Source: Crocinitomicaceae bacterium (GTDB lineage Bacteria > Bacteroidota > Bacteroidia > Flavobacteriales_D > Crocinitomicaceae). Taken from it: DNA of 42,854 bases. Where the stretch lies: assembly GCA_024643555.1 (NCBI GenBank), contig JAHEMQ010000003.1, positions 1-42,854 of the forward strand, read 5' to 3'. Under the pieces are notes generated by a model. That model was not told where the DNA came from. It ran no database searches and saw nothing but the letters and a program-made list of their open reading frames with translations. This document shows, one piece after another, positions 7,464 to 16,164 of the stretch. The position numbers were made by a program, and so were the translations under genes. Position 1 is the stretch's first letter, and each line of letters opens with the position of its first letter.

Positions 7464-8461
7464 TGGATTACAAACTGTTGTTAAAAGACATTCGTAATAA
7501 GAAGTTCGAAAAAATGTATTTCTTGCACGGCGAGGAAGCCTATTTTATTGACTTGCTTTGTGATGAAATCATGAAACACGCCTTGGAAGAGCATGAACGT
7601 GATTTTAACCAAACCATTTTATACGGAAAGGATGCCGAACTTTTATCCTTAATCAGCGAATTAAAAGCCTATCCGATGATGTCCGAACGACGCTTGGTCG
7701 TATTAAAGGAAGCACAGGATTTTCGCAACATTGATGGACTTGTGTCTTATGCAGATCAACCGTTGGACTCCACTATTTTCGTCATATGTCATAAGTACAA
7801 AGCCTTTGACGCACGAAAAAAAGTATTGAAGTCTTTTGCTAAAAATGGCTTGGTATATAAATCGGATAAGGTTCGAGAATACCAACTATCTGATTGGATT
7901 CAGCAATATGTGAAATCAACAGGATTTGGCATTAACTCGAAAGCAAGTATGCTACTTGCTGAGTTTTTAGGGACTGATTTGGGTAGAATTGTCAAGGAAT
8001 TGGAAAAACTGGCCATTTTATTACCCGTTGGAACAACGATCGATGAAACGCATATTGAATTGAACATCGGAATTTCAAAAGACTACAATGTCTTTGAATT
8101 TGTGAATGCAGTTTCCGCACGAAATACAGAAAAAGCATTTAAAATCATCCAATATTTCGAATACAATCCAAAAGCAGCGGACTTAACGGTCATCATTTCC
8201 AACTTATTTAAACTCTTTTCCCAACTCATGCGCATCCATTTCTTGCTGAATAAATCACGGGAAGCAGTGGCACAAGCCATTGGTGTTCATCCATTTGTGG
8301 CGGGAGAATTATTACAAGCTAGAAATCAATACGATCCGCGAAAAATCGCAGCGTGTATCGAGTTACTTCACCGCTTCGATTTGAAATCTAAAGGTGTTGG
8401 AAATGCCAGTATGTCTCAAGCCGAATTATTGAAAGAACTGACTTATCAAATCCTCCATTAA
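7463..8461 (+). CDS. holA: DNA polymerase III subunit delta
   Basis: A 332-residue clamp-loader subunit that opens the beta clamp. The N terminus has the family pattern FEKMYFLHGEEAYFIDLLCDEI, then MMSERRLVVLKEAQDF, and the helical collar part includes LGTDLGRIVKELEKLAI and AELLKELTYQIL at the end, as in HolA proteins. It overlaps pepT and rsmE by one base on either side (TAATG junctions), so the three form one operon. Confidence 0.92.
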   Translation: MDYKLLLKDIRNKKFEKMYFLHGEEAYFIDLLCDEIMKHALEEHERDFNQTILYGKDAELLSLISELKAYPMMSERRLVVLKEAQDFRNIDGLVSYADQPLDSTIFVICHKYKAFDARKKVLKSFAKNGLVYKSDKVREYQLSDWIQQYVKSTGFGINSKASMLLAEFLGTDLGRIVKELEKLAILLPVGTTIDETHIELNIGISKDYNVFEFVNAVSARNTEKAFKIIQYFEYNPKAADLTVIISNLFKLFSQLMRIHFLLNKSREAVAQAIGVHPFVAGELLQARNQYDPRKIAACIELLHRFDLKSKGVGNASMSQAELLKELTYQILH

Positions 8462-9144
8462 TGCACTTATTTTACGCTCCAGAGATTTCAGTTGACTCCC
8501 TCGATTATGTGTTGACAGAGGAAGAATCTAAGCACTGTATTCGGGTATTACGCATGAAACAAGGCGATGAAATCACCTTGTTAAACGGACGTGGGCTCGC
8601 TTCTGTTGCAGTGATTATAGAAGATCATCCGAAGCGATGCAAGTTGGAAATTACTTCGTTCATACAACATGAGCGTTCTGAGAAGGAGCTACACATTGCA
8701 ATAGCCCCAACAAAAAACATGGATCGCATGGAGTGGTTCTTGGAAAAAGCAACGGAAATTGGCCTAAGTAAATTGACTTTTTTGAAATGTGATCACAATG
8801 AACGCGGGCAAATGAAATTAGATCGTTTGGAAAAAATTGCCATTTCAGCAATGAAACAATCAAAACGTTATTTCCTCCCTGAGTTGGTGGAATTCATTCC
8901 ATTTGCTGATTTTGTTAAGAATCATCCGAATGGATACATTGGACATTGCTATGAATCTCAGAAAAAACCATTAACTGAGCTAACAAATAGACAAGTATTT
9001 CTCATTGGTCCTGAAGGAGATTTTTCGGAAGTAGAAGTCAAACTAGCACTGGAACAAGGATATCAAGCAGTCAGCCTTAGTGATTTCCGATTGCGCACTG
9101 AAACAGCGGCACTTATGGCCGTGATGAAACTTAGCTTAATCTAA
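8461..9144 (+). CDS. rsmE: 16S rRNA (uracil1498-N3)-methyltransferase
   Basis: A 227-residue SPOUT-class methyltransferase for m3U1498 of 16S rRNA. The N-terminal PUA-like part contains KHCIRVLRMKQGDEITLLNG. The C-terminal knot has the SAM-binding signatures LIGPEGDFSEVE and LSDFRLRTETAALMA, typical of RsmE (GPEGGF...LRTETA). The ATG shares a base with the holA stop. The stop shares four bases (CTAA) with the end of folA on the other strand. Confidence 0.95.
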   Translation: MHLFYAPEISVDSLDYVLTEEESKHCIRVLRMKQGDEITLLNGRGLASVAVIIEDHPKRCKLEITSFIQHERSEKELHIAIAPTKNMDRMEWFLEKATEIGLSKLTFLKCDHNERGQMKLDRLEKIAISAMKQSKRYFLPELVEFIPFADFVKNHPNGYIGHCYESQKKPLTELTNRQVFLIGPEGDFSEVEVKLALEQGYQAVSLSDFRLRTETAALMAVMKLSLI

Positions 9145-9650
9145 GCTTTCTTAGTGTATTTGTTTACGGTGAAAGCGGCTTCGTGACGCTCATCTTTTTC
9201 ACTTTCAAAAAGAACTTGATGGTCCCACATTTCTTCTTTAAATTCTGGAAAAAATGTCTCTGCTTCGTAAGTTTGATGCACGTTGGTGATATACATTTCA
9301 CTCACAACTGCCTCGTCTAATGCCATTCGGTAAATTTCTCCACCACCAATGATAAACACGGTTCGTTCATCTTCATTTTTAAAATGTTCCAAACAGTCCT
9401 GAAGTGAATGAAAAACCATGCAATTTGGAGCTTGGAAAGTTGTGTTTCTTGTTAAGACAACATTTAGTCTGTTCGCTAATGGCCTGTATTTTTCAGGAAT
9501 GCTATCATAGTTTTTGCGGCCCATGACAACAATTTGACCTTGCGTGGTTTCTTTAAAAAATTGCATGTCCTTCGGCAAATGCCACATGAGGTCATTGTTT
9601 TTTCCGATGCCTCTTTGTGCATCCATGGCGACAATCAGAGAGACTTTCAT
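9141..9650 (-). CDS. folA: Dihydrofolate reductase
   Basis: A 169-residue enzyme reducing dihydrofolate to tetrahydrofolate with NADPH. It shows IVAMDAQRGIGKNNDLMWHLPKDM (active-site Asp in the LPKDM helix, W in the Met20 loop), VVMGRKNYDSIP for NADPH and FIIGGGEIYRMAL for cofactor binding, all in family order. The start ATG overlaps the thyA stop by one base. Coupling to thyA is functionally sensible because ThyA produces the dihydrofolate that FolA recycles. It converges on rsmE with a 4-nt overlap. Confidence 0.96.
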   Translation of the reverse strand: MKVSLIVAMDAQRGIGKNNDLMWHLPKDMQFFKETTQGQIVVMGRKNYDSIPEKYRPLANRLNVVLTRNTTFQAPNCMVFHSLQDCLEHFKNEDERTVFIIGGGEIYRMALDEAVVSEMYITNVHQTYEAETFFPEFKEEMWDHQVLFESEKDERHEAAFTVNKYTKKA

Positions 9651-10444
9651 TAGATGGCAACAGCTGCTTTAATATGTGGATGCGGATCGTAATTGCACAA
9701 TTCAAAATCTTCAAACTTAAAGTCGAATAAATTTTGAATCTCAGGATTTATTTTCATCGTAGGTAAAGGACGAAAATCTCTGGACAATTGCAACTGTGCT
9801 TGTTCGATGTGATTCGAATACAAATGCGCATCCCCCAAGGTATGTACAAAATCACCAACCTTTAATCCACACACTTGTGCCATCATCATGGTAAGCAAGG
9901 CATAGGAGGCAATGTTAAAAGGAACACCTAAAAATGTATCTGCACTGCGTTGGTATAGTTGGCAACTTAGTTTGCCTTCCGCGACATAAAATTGAAAGAA
10001 TGCATGACATGGAGGCAAGGCCATTTTATCAATTTCTCCAACATTCCACGCTGAAACAATGATTCTACGTGAATCTGGATTGTTTTTAATTTGTTCAATG
10101 ACCTGTGTAATTTGATCAATGTGTCTTCCATCGGCAGCGGGCCAACTTCTCCATTGAGAACCGTAAACTGGACCTAAATTCCCGTTTACATCTGCCCATT
10201 CATCCCAAATGGACACGTTGTTTTCAGTAAGGTACTGAATGTTTGTATCCCCTTTCAAAAACCAAAGCAACTCATGAATGATGGAGCGTAAATGTAATTT
10301 TTTCGTGGTGAGACATGGAAATCCCTCCTGCAAATTAAAGCGCATTTGATACCCGAATACGGAAATTGTTCCCGTACCTGTGCGGTCCTCTTTTTTGACT
10401 CCGTGATCAAGAATGTGCTGCAGTAAATCGTGGTATTGTTTCAT
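9650..10444 (-). CDS. thyA: Thymidylate synthase
   Basis: A 264-residue enzyme, the same length as E. coli ThyA, methylating dUMP to dTMP with methylenetetrahydrofolate. Catalytic Cys146 lies in [13 protein letters not shown]; the phosphate-binding Arg pair is in [27 protein letters not shown] follows; the C terminus HIKAAVAI matches the family's usual HPAIKAPVAV-type tail. It is the first gene of a thyA-folA pair. The 116-nt region upstream, shared with a divergent secreted-protein gene, contains a palindrome and a hairpin. Confidence 0.97.
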   Translation of the reverse strand: MKQYHDLLQHILDHGVKKEDRTGTGTISVFGYQMRFNLQEGFPCLTTKKLHLRSIIHELLWFLKGDTNIQYLTENNVSIWDEWADVNGNLGPVYGSQWRSWPAADGRHIDQITQVIEQIKNNPDSRRIIVSAWNVGEIDKMALPPCHAFFQFYVAEGKLSCQLYQRSADTFLGVPFNIASYALLTMMMAQVCGLKVGDFVHTLGDAHLYSNHIEQAQLQLSRDFRPLPTMKINPEIQNLFDFKFEDFELCNYDPHPHIKAAVAI

Positions 10445-10456
10445 GTGCTGTGAAGA

Positions 10457-10490
10457 TTAGCGCTAAAATAGCCAAAATTTTACTTTTGGC
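10457..10490. promoter_or_regulatory. Palindrome and hairpin between thyA and a divergent gene
   Basis: TTAGCGCTAA (10457-10466) is a perfect 10-bp palindrome. Five bases further on, GCCAAAA (10471-10477) and TTTTGGC (10484-10490) form a 7-bp inverted repeat with a 6-nt loop. They lie 13-46 nt before the thyA ATG, where an operator or leader structure could act. No known binding-site consensus is recognised. Confidence 0.35.
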
Positions 10491-10560
10491 GATGAATGAA
10501 GTTGGATTTCATCTGTGTTTTATTCGGAAGCAGTTCTGTCTAAATTGTGTATTTTCGTGT

Positions 10561-10959
10561 ATGAAATCGTTGTTAATTCTACTCTTTTTAAGTGCATTTC
10601 CCACACACATGGACGCACAATCGCTGCGCGTGAAACGTAAATATTACAAAACCTATGAAGGAGAAATGCCCACATACAATGTGCTTCTAGGTACTGAAAT
10701 CGTTGAAATCCCTACTTGTAAAATAGCGCTCAGTTTAACAAAAGACAGTGTTTTCTTTCAGCTCGGACAGCTCAAGTTCAACAACTCTTTTCAATTAGAA
10801 AAAACGGGAATTCCGGACGAAATATGTATCATAGTCCTTCGAGAAAATTCAGATATTCCCGAACGTTTTATTTTGAATACGAAAGAGAAATCAATCCTTC
10901 GTAAGGGCATTTCTCCTCAGCCAGATGTGATGTTGACGAAGGTTAAAAAATCAAGATAG
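10561..10959 (+). CDS. Small secreted protein of unknown function
   Basis: With the ATG at 10561 the product has 132 residues and a clean signal peptide (KSLLILLFLSAFPTHMDA, likely cleaved after MDA). The open frame continues upstream to 10450, but that extension would put 37 residues before the signal peptide and cross the thyA operator region, so I reject it. A TATTTTCG element, one base off the -7 consensus, ends 3 nt before this ATG. The mature part is beta-rich with no domain I recognise. The end overlaps the sensor kinase gene by 9 nt, convergent. Confidence 0.7.
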   Translation: MKSLLILLFLSAFPTHMDAQSLRVKRKYYKTYEGEMPTYNVLLGTEIVEIPTCKIALSLTKDSVFFQLGQLKFNNSFQLEKTGIPDEICIIVLRENSDIPERFILNTKEKSILRKGISPQPDVMLTKVKKSR

Positions 10960-12294
10960 AGGCAAGGTTAGCATAAAGGTTGTGCCTTTGCCGGGTGTGC
11001 TCTTCACTTCAATTTTCCCATGATGTGCTTCGATGATGAGCTTGACGTAATACAATCCGAGGCCAAAGCCTTTAACGTCGTGAACATTTCCGGTTGGTAC
11101 GCGGTAAAATTTATCAAAAATCATTTTTAAATTTTCTTTTTTGATACCAATGCCATTATCTGCCACCTCCAGTACGAGTCCTGATTTATCGTTTTTCGTC
11201 AAAATCTGAATATTGGCTTTACCATCACAGTACTTAATGGCATTATCGAGTAAATTGTAGATAACGTTCGTGAAGTGAACTGGATCTGCTTGGATTTCAA
11301 AATGTTCAGCATCGCAGTGCAATTCAATTATTCCACCGATGTCGGTCTGATTGAACTCAAAGTTTTCTTTGACTTCTGCTAATAATTCGTGCACATTAAA
11401 CAACTCCTTGTCTAAAATTACCTTGTCTTTGTCAAGCTTTGCGACATTTAAAACGCGCTCCACTTGATTTTCAAGTCGTTTATTTTCTTTAAAAATAATG
11501 CTCGCGTATTTTCTGATTTTGTCTTGATTTTCTTCGTTCAAATTGATTCGCATCAGCATTTCACTTGATAAACTGATGGTTGAAATAGGTGTTTTTAATT
11601 CATGTGTCATATTGTTTATGAAGTCAGTTTTAACCTCAGAAAGTCTTTTTTGACGAATGATAATACCTAGGCTAAATGCAAAAAAGACGATGACAAAGAG
11701 AATGATGATAACCAAGTAAACCCAAGGAGAAACAAAAGGAGCAGCTTCAATTGTTTTGGGTTTTACATTCGGAAAATAGACCGTGAAATAATGTCCATCC
11801 TTTGTTAAATTGAGTGATTCCGGTGTAAGTCCTGGTAGACCATGTTTGGTGTCGGCATAAAGTGAATCCTTCGTAAATTTTATCAAGTTCCCTAATACAA
11901 TGGAATCGGTAAAACAGTCGTAAATTCCATACACAAAATCTTGATGAATGTTCTGGTGATACAATTCCTTTTTGAGTAAAGTCTCTAAATAAAAGGGCTG
12001 CAATTCATCTGAAAAGTCAACAGTAAAATGATTGCTTTTAATTTGTTTAATGGCACCGTATAAATCGGTGTGATCCGGATGATTTGTCGAAATTTGTTCT
12101 AATACCTCACGTAAGGCACTATGTGCTTGTTGGGAAAATTCGCGCAAATTCAATGAATCTTCTTTCTCTTGAATGGCAATATTTTTAGCCTGCATTTCAA
12201 CGGTACTTCGCATCCAAACAAATTGCACGAGCAAAATGCTAAAAATGGAAACGAGTCCTAATATGACTACAGAATTAACGGTCCAGCGATTCAT
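10951..12294 (-). CDS. Sensor histidine kinase (no adjacent response regulator)
   Basis: A 447-residue inner-membrane kinase. TM1 is at about residues 8-28, a periplasmic sensor of about 160 residues follows, TM2 is at about 190-213, then the kinase core: H box FINNMTHELKTPIST with His231, N box NLLDNAIKYC, G1 VADNGIGI, F box IFDKFYRV and G2 GFGLGLYYVKLI. No HAMP domain is evident between TM2 and the H box. The layout resembles RprX-type kinases of Bacteroidota. No response regulator is encoded anywhere in the window, so its partner lies elsewhere. It has its own promoter, almost touching the ATG. Confidence 0.92.
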   Translation of the reverse strand: MNRWTVNSVVILGLVSIFSILLVQFVWMRSTVEMQAKNIAIQEKEDSLNLREFSQQAHSALREVLEQISTNHPDHTDLYGAIKQIKSNHFTVDFSDELQPFYLETLLKKELYHQNIHQDFVYGIYDCFTDSIVLGNLIKFTKDSLYADTKHGLPGLTPESLNLTKDGHYFTVYFPNVKPKTIEAAPFVSPWVYLVIIILFVIVFFAFSLGIIIRQKRLSEVKTDFINNMTHELKTPISTISLSSEMLMRINLNEENQDKIRKYASIIFKENKRLENQVERVLNVAKLDKDKVILDKELFNVHELLAEVKENFEFNQTDIGGIIELHCDAEHFEIQADPVHFTNVIYNLLDNAIKYCDGKANIQILTKNDKSGLVLEVADNGIGIKKENLKMIFDKFYRVPTGNVHDVKGFGLGLYYVKLIIEAHHGKIEVKSTPGKGTTFMLTLPLS

Positions 12295-12299
12295 CTGAA

Positions 12300-12329
12300 C
12301 AAAGTTACTTTTTTCAAACGTAAATCAAA
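12300..12329 (-). promoter_or_regulatory. Bacteroidota-type promoter of the sensor kinase gene
   Basis: On the minus strand TTTG (12329-12326), an 18-nt spacer and TAACTTTG (12307-12300) fit the consensus. Only five bases (TTCAG) separate the -7 box from the ATG at 12294, so the transcript should have almost no leader. Confidence 0.6.
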
Positions 12330-12335
12330 AGGCTA

Positions 12336-13346
12336 TTAAAATCCTTGAACACCGTTAACGGTGGTATATTTCAATACATTTTTCTTTTCTGGGTGAATGC
12401 GTGCAAAAGCGGATTGAACTGCCAAGGTTCCTTCATGGAATCCACAAAGGATCAGTTTCAACTTGTTCTCGTATGTGTTCACGTCACCAATCGCATAGAT
12501 ACCCGGAATATTTGTCGAATAATCCAAGGTGTTGACTTTGATGGCATTTTTTTCGATTTCCAATCCCCAATCTGCTATCGGGCCCAAACTCGGTTTCAAT
12601 CCGAATAAAGGTATAAAGTGATCGGCATCGATGATTATTTCACCATCGTTTTGATGTGTCACGTGAACTTTTTCCAATTTTTCTGTTCCGGAAAGTCCGG
12701 TTACTTCTGCTTCGGTAATTAAATTGATTTCTCCTGTCCCTGCCATGTCAATCACTTTCTGAACGGAATCTAAATGTCCACGGAACGAACTGCTTCGATG
12801 CACTAAGTACACTTTTTTAGCAATTTTACGTTCCGTTAAATAGATTGACCAATCCAACGCAGAATCACCACCTCCTGCAATAACACAAATTTTATCTTGA
12901 TAAATACTTGGGTCTTTGATGATGTATTCCACCCCTTTATCTTCAAATTGTGGAAGTGCCTCAATGGGTGGTTTTCTCGGTTCAAAAACCCCGAGGCCAC
13001 CTGCAATCATAACAATTGGAGCGATATGCTTCGTTCCTTTACTAGTGGTGACTATGAATTTTTCGTCTTCCGTTTTTTCAATCGAAACAGCTGCTTCTCC
13101 TAGGGTAAATCCCGGTTTGAAAGGGGCTGCTTGTTCCATTAAATTATCGATTAATTCTCCTGCCAAGACAGACGGGAACCCAGGGATATCGTAAATGGGT
13201 TTTTTAGGATAAATCTCTGAACATTGTCCCCCTGCTTGCGGAAGTGAATCAATTAAATGACATCGCAACTTTAGAAGTCCGGCCTCAAACACAGTAAAAA
13301 GTCCAACCGGACCAGCGCCAATGATAATAATATCTGTTTCGATCAT
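12336..13346 (-). CDS. Ferredoxin/flavodoxin--NADP+ reductase, thioredoxin-reductase-like type
   Basis: A 336-residue FAD enzyme of the YumC-type FNR group. The FAD motif IIIIGAGPVGLFTVFEAG (residues about 6-23) and the NADPH motif VIAGGGDSALDWSIYL are both present. PQAGGQCSEIYPKKPIYDIPG is typical, while the redox CxxC of true thioredoxin reductases is absent, which separates the two. The start is set at 13346: a longer frame reaches 13394, but those 16 residues are hydrophobic noise and contain the gene's -7 element. It can move electrons between NADPH and ferredoxin or flavodoxin. Confidence 0.9.
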   Translation of the reverse strand: MIETDIIIIGAGPVGLFTVFEAGLLKLRCHLIDSLPQAGGQCSEIYPKKPIYDIPGFPSVLAGELIDNLMEQAAPFKPGFTLGEAAVSIEKTEDEKFIVTTSKGTKHIAPIVMIAGGLGVFEPRKPPIEALPQFEDKGVEYIIKDPSIYQDKICVIAGGGDSALDWSIYLTERKIAKKVYLVHRSSSFRGHLDSVQKVIDMAGTGEINLITEAEVTGLSGTEKLEKVHVTHQNDGEIIIDADHFIPLFGLKPSLGPIADWGLEIEKNAIKVNTLDYSTNIPGIYAIGDVNTYENKLKLILCGFHEGTLAVQSAFARIHPEKKNVLKYTTVNGVQGF

Positions 13347-13366
13347 GCTTATGAAAAAATTCGTTG

Positions 13367-13398
13367 CAAAATTAATGATTAAAAGGAGTAACATCCAA
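13367..13398 (-). promoter_or_regulatory. Promoter of the ferredoxin-NADP reductase gene
   Basis: On the minus strand TTG (13398-13396), 21 nt and TAATTTTG (13374-13367) fit TTG-N-TAnnTTTG. The -7 box ends 20 nt before the ATG at 13346 and lies within the rejected longer reading of this gene, which supports the shorter start. Confidence 0.55.
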
Positions 13399-13414
13399 TA
13401 AACTGAATTGTTTA

Positions 13415-14398
13415 TTAATGTGCTGGATGAATGGGCTTGTTCCCAAGGATCTCTTCAATTTGCTCCATGATCTCAGTGCTCAATTTTTCTTTTGCTTCCA
13501 TCGATTTCAAGTTTTCTGTCAACTGATATTCTTTGCTAGCACCGAGAATCACGGTACTGACATTTGGATTTTTCAAACACCAAGCGAGACTTAAAACGGG
13601 AAGGCTTAAGTCAATTGAAGCAGCTAAATCGTTCAATTTTTTTACAACAGATATGCGTTCGGCGGTAAGGTTTTTTTCTTTTAACCAATCCAAGCCATCC
13701 ATTCCAAGTCTGGTGTCAGTAGGAAAAGCATCATTGTATTTACCACTCAAAATCCCACTTGCTAAAGGCGACCAAATAGTTGTTCCAAGTCCAACGGTTT
13801 TATAGATTTGAGAAAATTCGACTTCTACTTTATGGCGAGTAAACATATTGTATTCTGGCTGCTCCACGATTGGTCCAATTAAATGGTTTTGTTTCGCGAA
13901 CATATGTGCTTCCATGATTTCTTGTGCGCTCCATTCTGAAGTCCCCCAATACAAGATTTTACCCTGCATGATTAATTGGTGCATGGACCAAACCGTTTCT
14001 TCGATGGGCGTTTGTTTATCCGGACGATGGCATAAAAACAGGTCCACATAATCCAGTTGAAAACGTTTCAAGGCTTGTTCACATGCTTCAAAAATGTGTT
14101 TGCGACTGAGCCCTTTTTGAGTGGGCAATTGTCCACCAGCGCCAAAAAACACTTTACTACTGACAATGTAACTGTCGCGCGACCAATTTTTCTTTTTCAA
14201 GATGGCCCCCATCACTTCTTCACTTTTTCCATGTGCGTAAACTTCCGCGTTGTCAAAAAAGTTGATCCCATTGTCATAAGCAATGTCCATTAATCTTTCA
14301 GCGACATCATCGCCAATTTGTTTTCCAAAAGTCAACCATGACCCTAATGATAGTCGGCTAATTTGTAGACCAGACTTTCCTAAATTAGTATATTCCAT
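13415..14398 (-). CDS. Aldo/keto reductase
   Basis: A 327-residue NADPH-dependent oxidoreductase. The catalytic tetrad is complete: Asp49 and Tyr54 in FFDNAEVYAHGKSE, Lys82 in VSSKVFFG and His124 in DLFLCHRPD. The C-terminal STVILGASKEYQLTENL is the cofactor-phosphate segment. Its N-terminal sequence is close to the Kv-beta/YghZ subgroup, which reduces aldehydes such as methylglyoxal; the actual substrate is unknown. It starts 3 nt after the EamA transporter gene, so it is the last member of a closely spaced minus-strand unit. Confidence 0.93.
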   Translation of the reverse strand: MEYTNLGKSGLQISRLSLGSWLTFGKQIGDDVAERLMDIAYDNGINFFDNAEVYAHGKSEEVMGAILKKKNWSRDSYIVSSKVFFGAGGQLPTQKGLSRKHIFEACEQALKRFQLDYVDLFLCHRPDKQTPIEETVWSMHQLIMQGKILYWGTSEWSAQEIMEAHMFAKQNHLIGPIVEQPEYNMFTRHKVEVEFSQIYKTVGLGTTIWSPLASGILSGKYNDAFPTDTRLGMDGLDWLKEKNLTAERISVVKKLNDLAASIDLSLPVLSLAWCLKNPNVSTVILGASKEYQLTENLKSMEAKEKLSTEIMEQIEEILGNKPIHPAH

Positions 14399-14401
14399 TT
14401 G

Positions 14402-15292
14402 CTAAGATTGTAGTTTTTTATTTAACCAATTTTTATAAATGCCATTGGCAATGACGACTAAGATGATAACCATTGAACCGATGTAAAAGTTCAAATTAAG
14501 TAACTTGTGTTCCTTTAAAATAAATATTGCAAGGATAATGGTATATACCGGCTCTAAGTTGATGCTTAGAGAAACGGTAAATGCACCCAGTTTTTTGACG
14601 ATTTCAATGGTCATTAAAAAGGCAAAAGATGTGCAAATAACTCCAAGAAATAATAGCCAAAGTCCATCGGAAATCGTCATTTTTAACATAGGAACAGTTA
14701 GTTTACCTGTGGACAATAATACAATACTGATGAAAATGATTCCAGTGATGAGTTCGTAAAGAGTGATGTGCGCAGATTCGACATCCTGCGCAATTCGCCC
14801 ATTAAAAACGGAAAAGAATGCTGCCATCAAGGCAGAAAATAGACCGAAATACAAGGCGTTTCTTTCTTGTGCGCTAAAATCGCTTGCCACGAAGTAAATG
14901 CCAAAAATGACACATATACCGAATAGAAATTCAAGCCATGAGAATTTTCGCTTCATCACTAAAGGTTCGAGCCAAGTGACGTGCAAAGTGGTTGTTGATA
15001 AACACAATATCCCCAACGAAGCCGTTGAAAGTTGAATGCTGTAATAAAAACTCATCCAATGACCGGCGACCATTATCCCTACAAGAATCACTTTCCATGC
15101 ATGCTTTTTTGGAAAGGAGAATGATTTACCTTTCCAAAGGAAATAGAGCGCTAAGAAAGTTGCAGCTATGATGACTCGATACCAAACAATGATAATCGCA
15201 TCCAAGTGTATCAATTTGCCAAGAATCCCTGTGAATCCCCACATCAAAATTATCAGATGCAACCAAAGATGGTAGCGGTATTTTTGAACCAA
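14402..15292 (-). CDS. DMT-superfamily (EamA) transporter
   Basis: A 296-residue integral membrane protein with about ten hydrophobic segments in two EamA repeats (for example ILMWGFTGILGKL at the start and an equivalent segment mid-protein after LYELITGIIFISIVLL). The family exports or imports small metabolites and amino acids; the substrate cannot be predicted. It begins 2 nt after the DUF2911 gene and ends 3 nt before the aldo/keto reductase gene, so it is in the middle of an operon. Confidence 0.9.
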   Translation of the reverse strand: MVQKYRYHLWLHLIILMWGFTGILGKLIHLDAIIIVWYRVIIAATFLALYFLWKGKSFSFPKKHAWKVILVGIMVAGHWMSFYYSIQLSTASLGILCLSTTTLHVTWLEPLVMKRKFSWLEFLFGICVIFGIYFVASDFSAQERNALYFGLFSALMAAFFSVFNGRIAQDVESAHITLYELITGIIFISIVLLSTGKLTVPMLKMTISDGLWLLFLGVICTSFAFLMTIEIVKKLGAFTVSLSINLEPVYTIILAIFILKEHKLLNLNFYIGSMVIILVVIANGIYKNWLNKKLQS

Positions 15293-15294
15293 GG

Positions 15295-16146
15295 TTATTT
15301 CTTTTTACTCCATTCTTCAATGGATTGTTGATTCATTTTTACATAATTTTTATCGCCATCTTTTTCGGCTTCCATCATCGAATTTTTAGCAGTCTCCATG
15401 GCTCCTTTGTAATCTCCATTTGCAGCTTTTAATTGTGCGAGTAAACGGGTCATCCAATAGGCGCTTGGACCTTTTTCAGCTACTGCTTTTTCCGCCCAAC
15501 TCAAGGCTTGTTTCATGTCAAGTTGTTCAGCAAAATAATAACTAGCCGCTTTATAATAATCGTCTGCAGAAATGCTTTTTGAACTCATTGTTTTCTTGAT
15601 GCTTGCCATTACTTTTTCTTTCGTATTTAAAGTAAAAGGCAATGATGCAGCGTAGTTTTCCCAAGAAAATTTAATTTCGCCACTATTTGCACTAATATTT
15701 TCAATACCAATTAGTAAATTTTCTTGAATAATTGGGTATTTCTCTACGACTGCTTTTCCCCTAAAACTAATTTTTGAATCATCCCATTTCTCTGGTAAGC
15801 CCCAGTTCGTGGTATCATTATAGAAAATGATTTCCCAAGCTCCTTCGAATGGACGTGCATACAACGCATATGCACCAGCTTTCAACGTGTCGCTATTAAA
15901 AATGAGCACATCTGAGGTTCTTAAAATGGTATTTTCGTTTGCACCTAGCCTCCACATTTCACCATAGGGAATTAATCCACCGAAAATGGTTCTGTCTTTT
16001 ACAGCTGGGCGAGAATAGGTAATGGAAATTTCGGTTAATCCAACAGTTTGTTGGACCTTACTTTTTGGACTCGCTTTTGGTGTTTGCAATTGTCCTTGTG
16101 CAAACATGGATAGGCATAATAAACTGCTAAAGGTTACTTTTTTCAT
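15295..16146 (-). CDS. DUF2911 domain protein with TPR-like tail
   Basis: A 283-residue secreted protein. After a signal peptide (about 18 residues, ending AQG) comes the DUF2911 region: VQQTVGLTEISITYSRPAVKDRTIFGGLIPYGEMWRLGANE is the family's hallmark stretch (residues about 31-71). The C-terminal third has helices with TPR character (ADDYYKAASYYFAEQLDMKQALSWAEKAV). The function of DUF2911 is not known. The gene starts 18 nt after the Ig-like lipoprotein gene. Confidence 0.9.
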   Translation of the reverse strand: MKKVTFSSLLCLSMFAQGQLQTPKASPKSKVQQTVGLTEISITYSRPAVKDRTIFGGLIPYGEMWRLGANENTILRTSDVLIFNSDTLKAGAYALYARPFEGAWEIIFYNDTTNWGLPEKWDDSKISFRGKAVVEKYPIIQENLLIGIENISANSGEIKFSWENYAASLPFTLNTKEKVMASIKKTMSSKSISADDYYKAASYYFAEQLDMKQALSWAEKAVAEKGPSAYWMTRLLAQLKAANGDYKGAMETAKNSMMEAEKDGDKNYVKMNQQSIEEWSKKK

Positions 16147-16164
16147 TTTTTTACGATTAAGGTT

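Noticed and set aside
10450-10560. N-terminal extension of the small secreted protein
   Set aside because: It would place 37 residues before a clear signal peptide and would translate through the thyA palindrome and hairpin.
13347-13394. N-terminal extension of the ferredoxin-NADP reductase
   Set aside because: The extra residues do not belong to the family and the stretch contains the gene's own -7 element.
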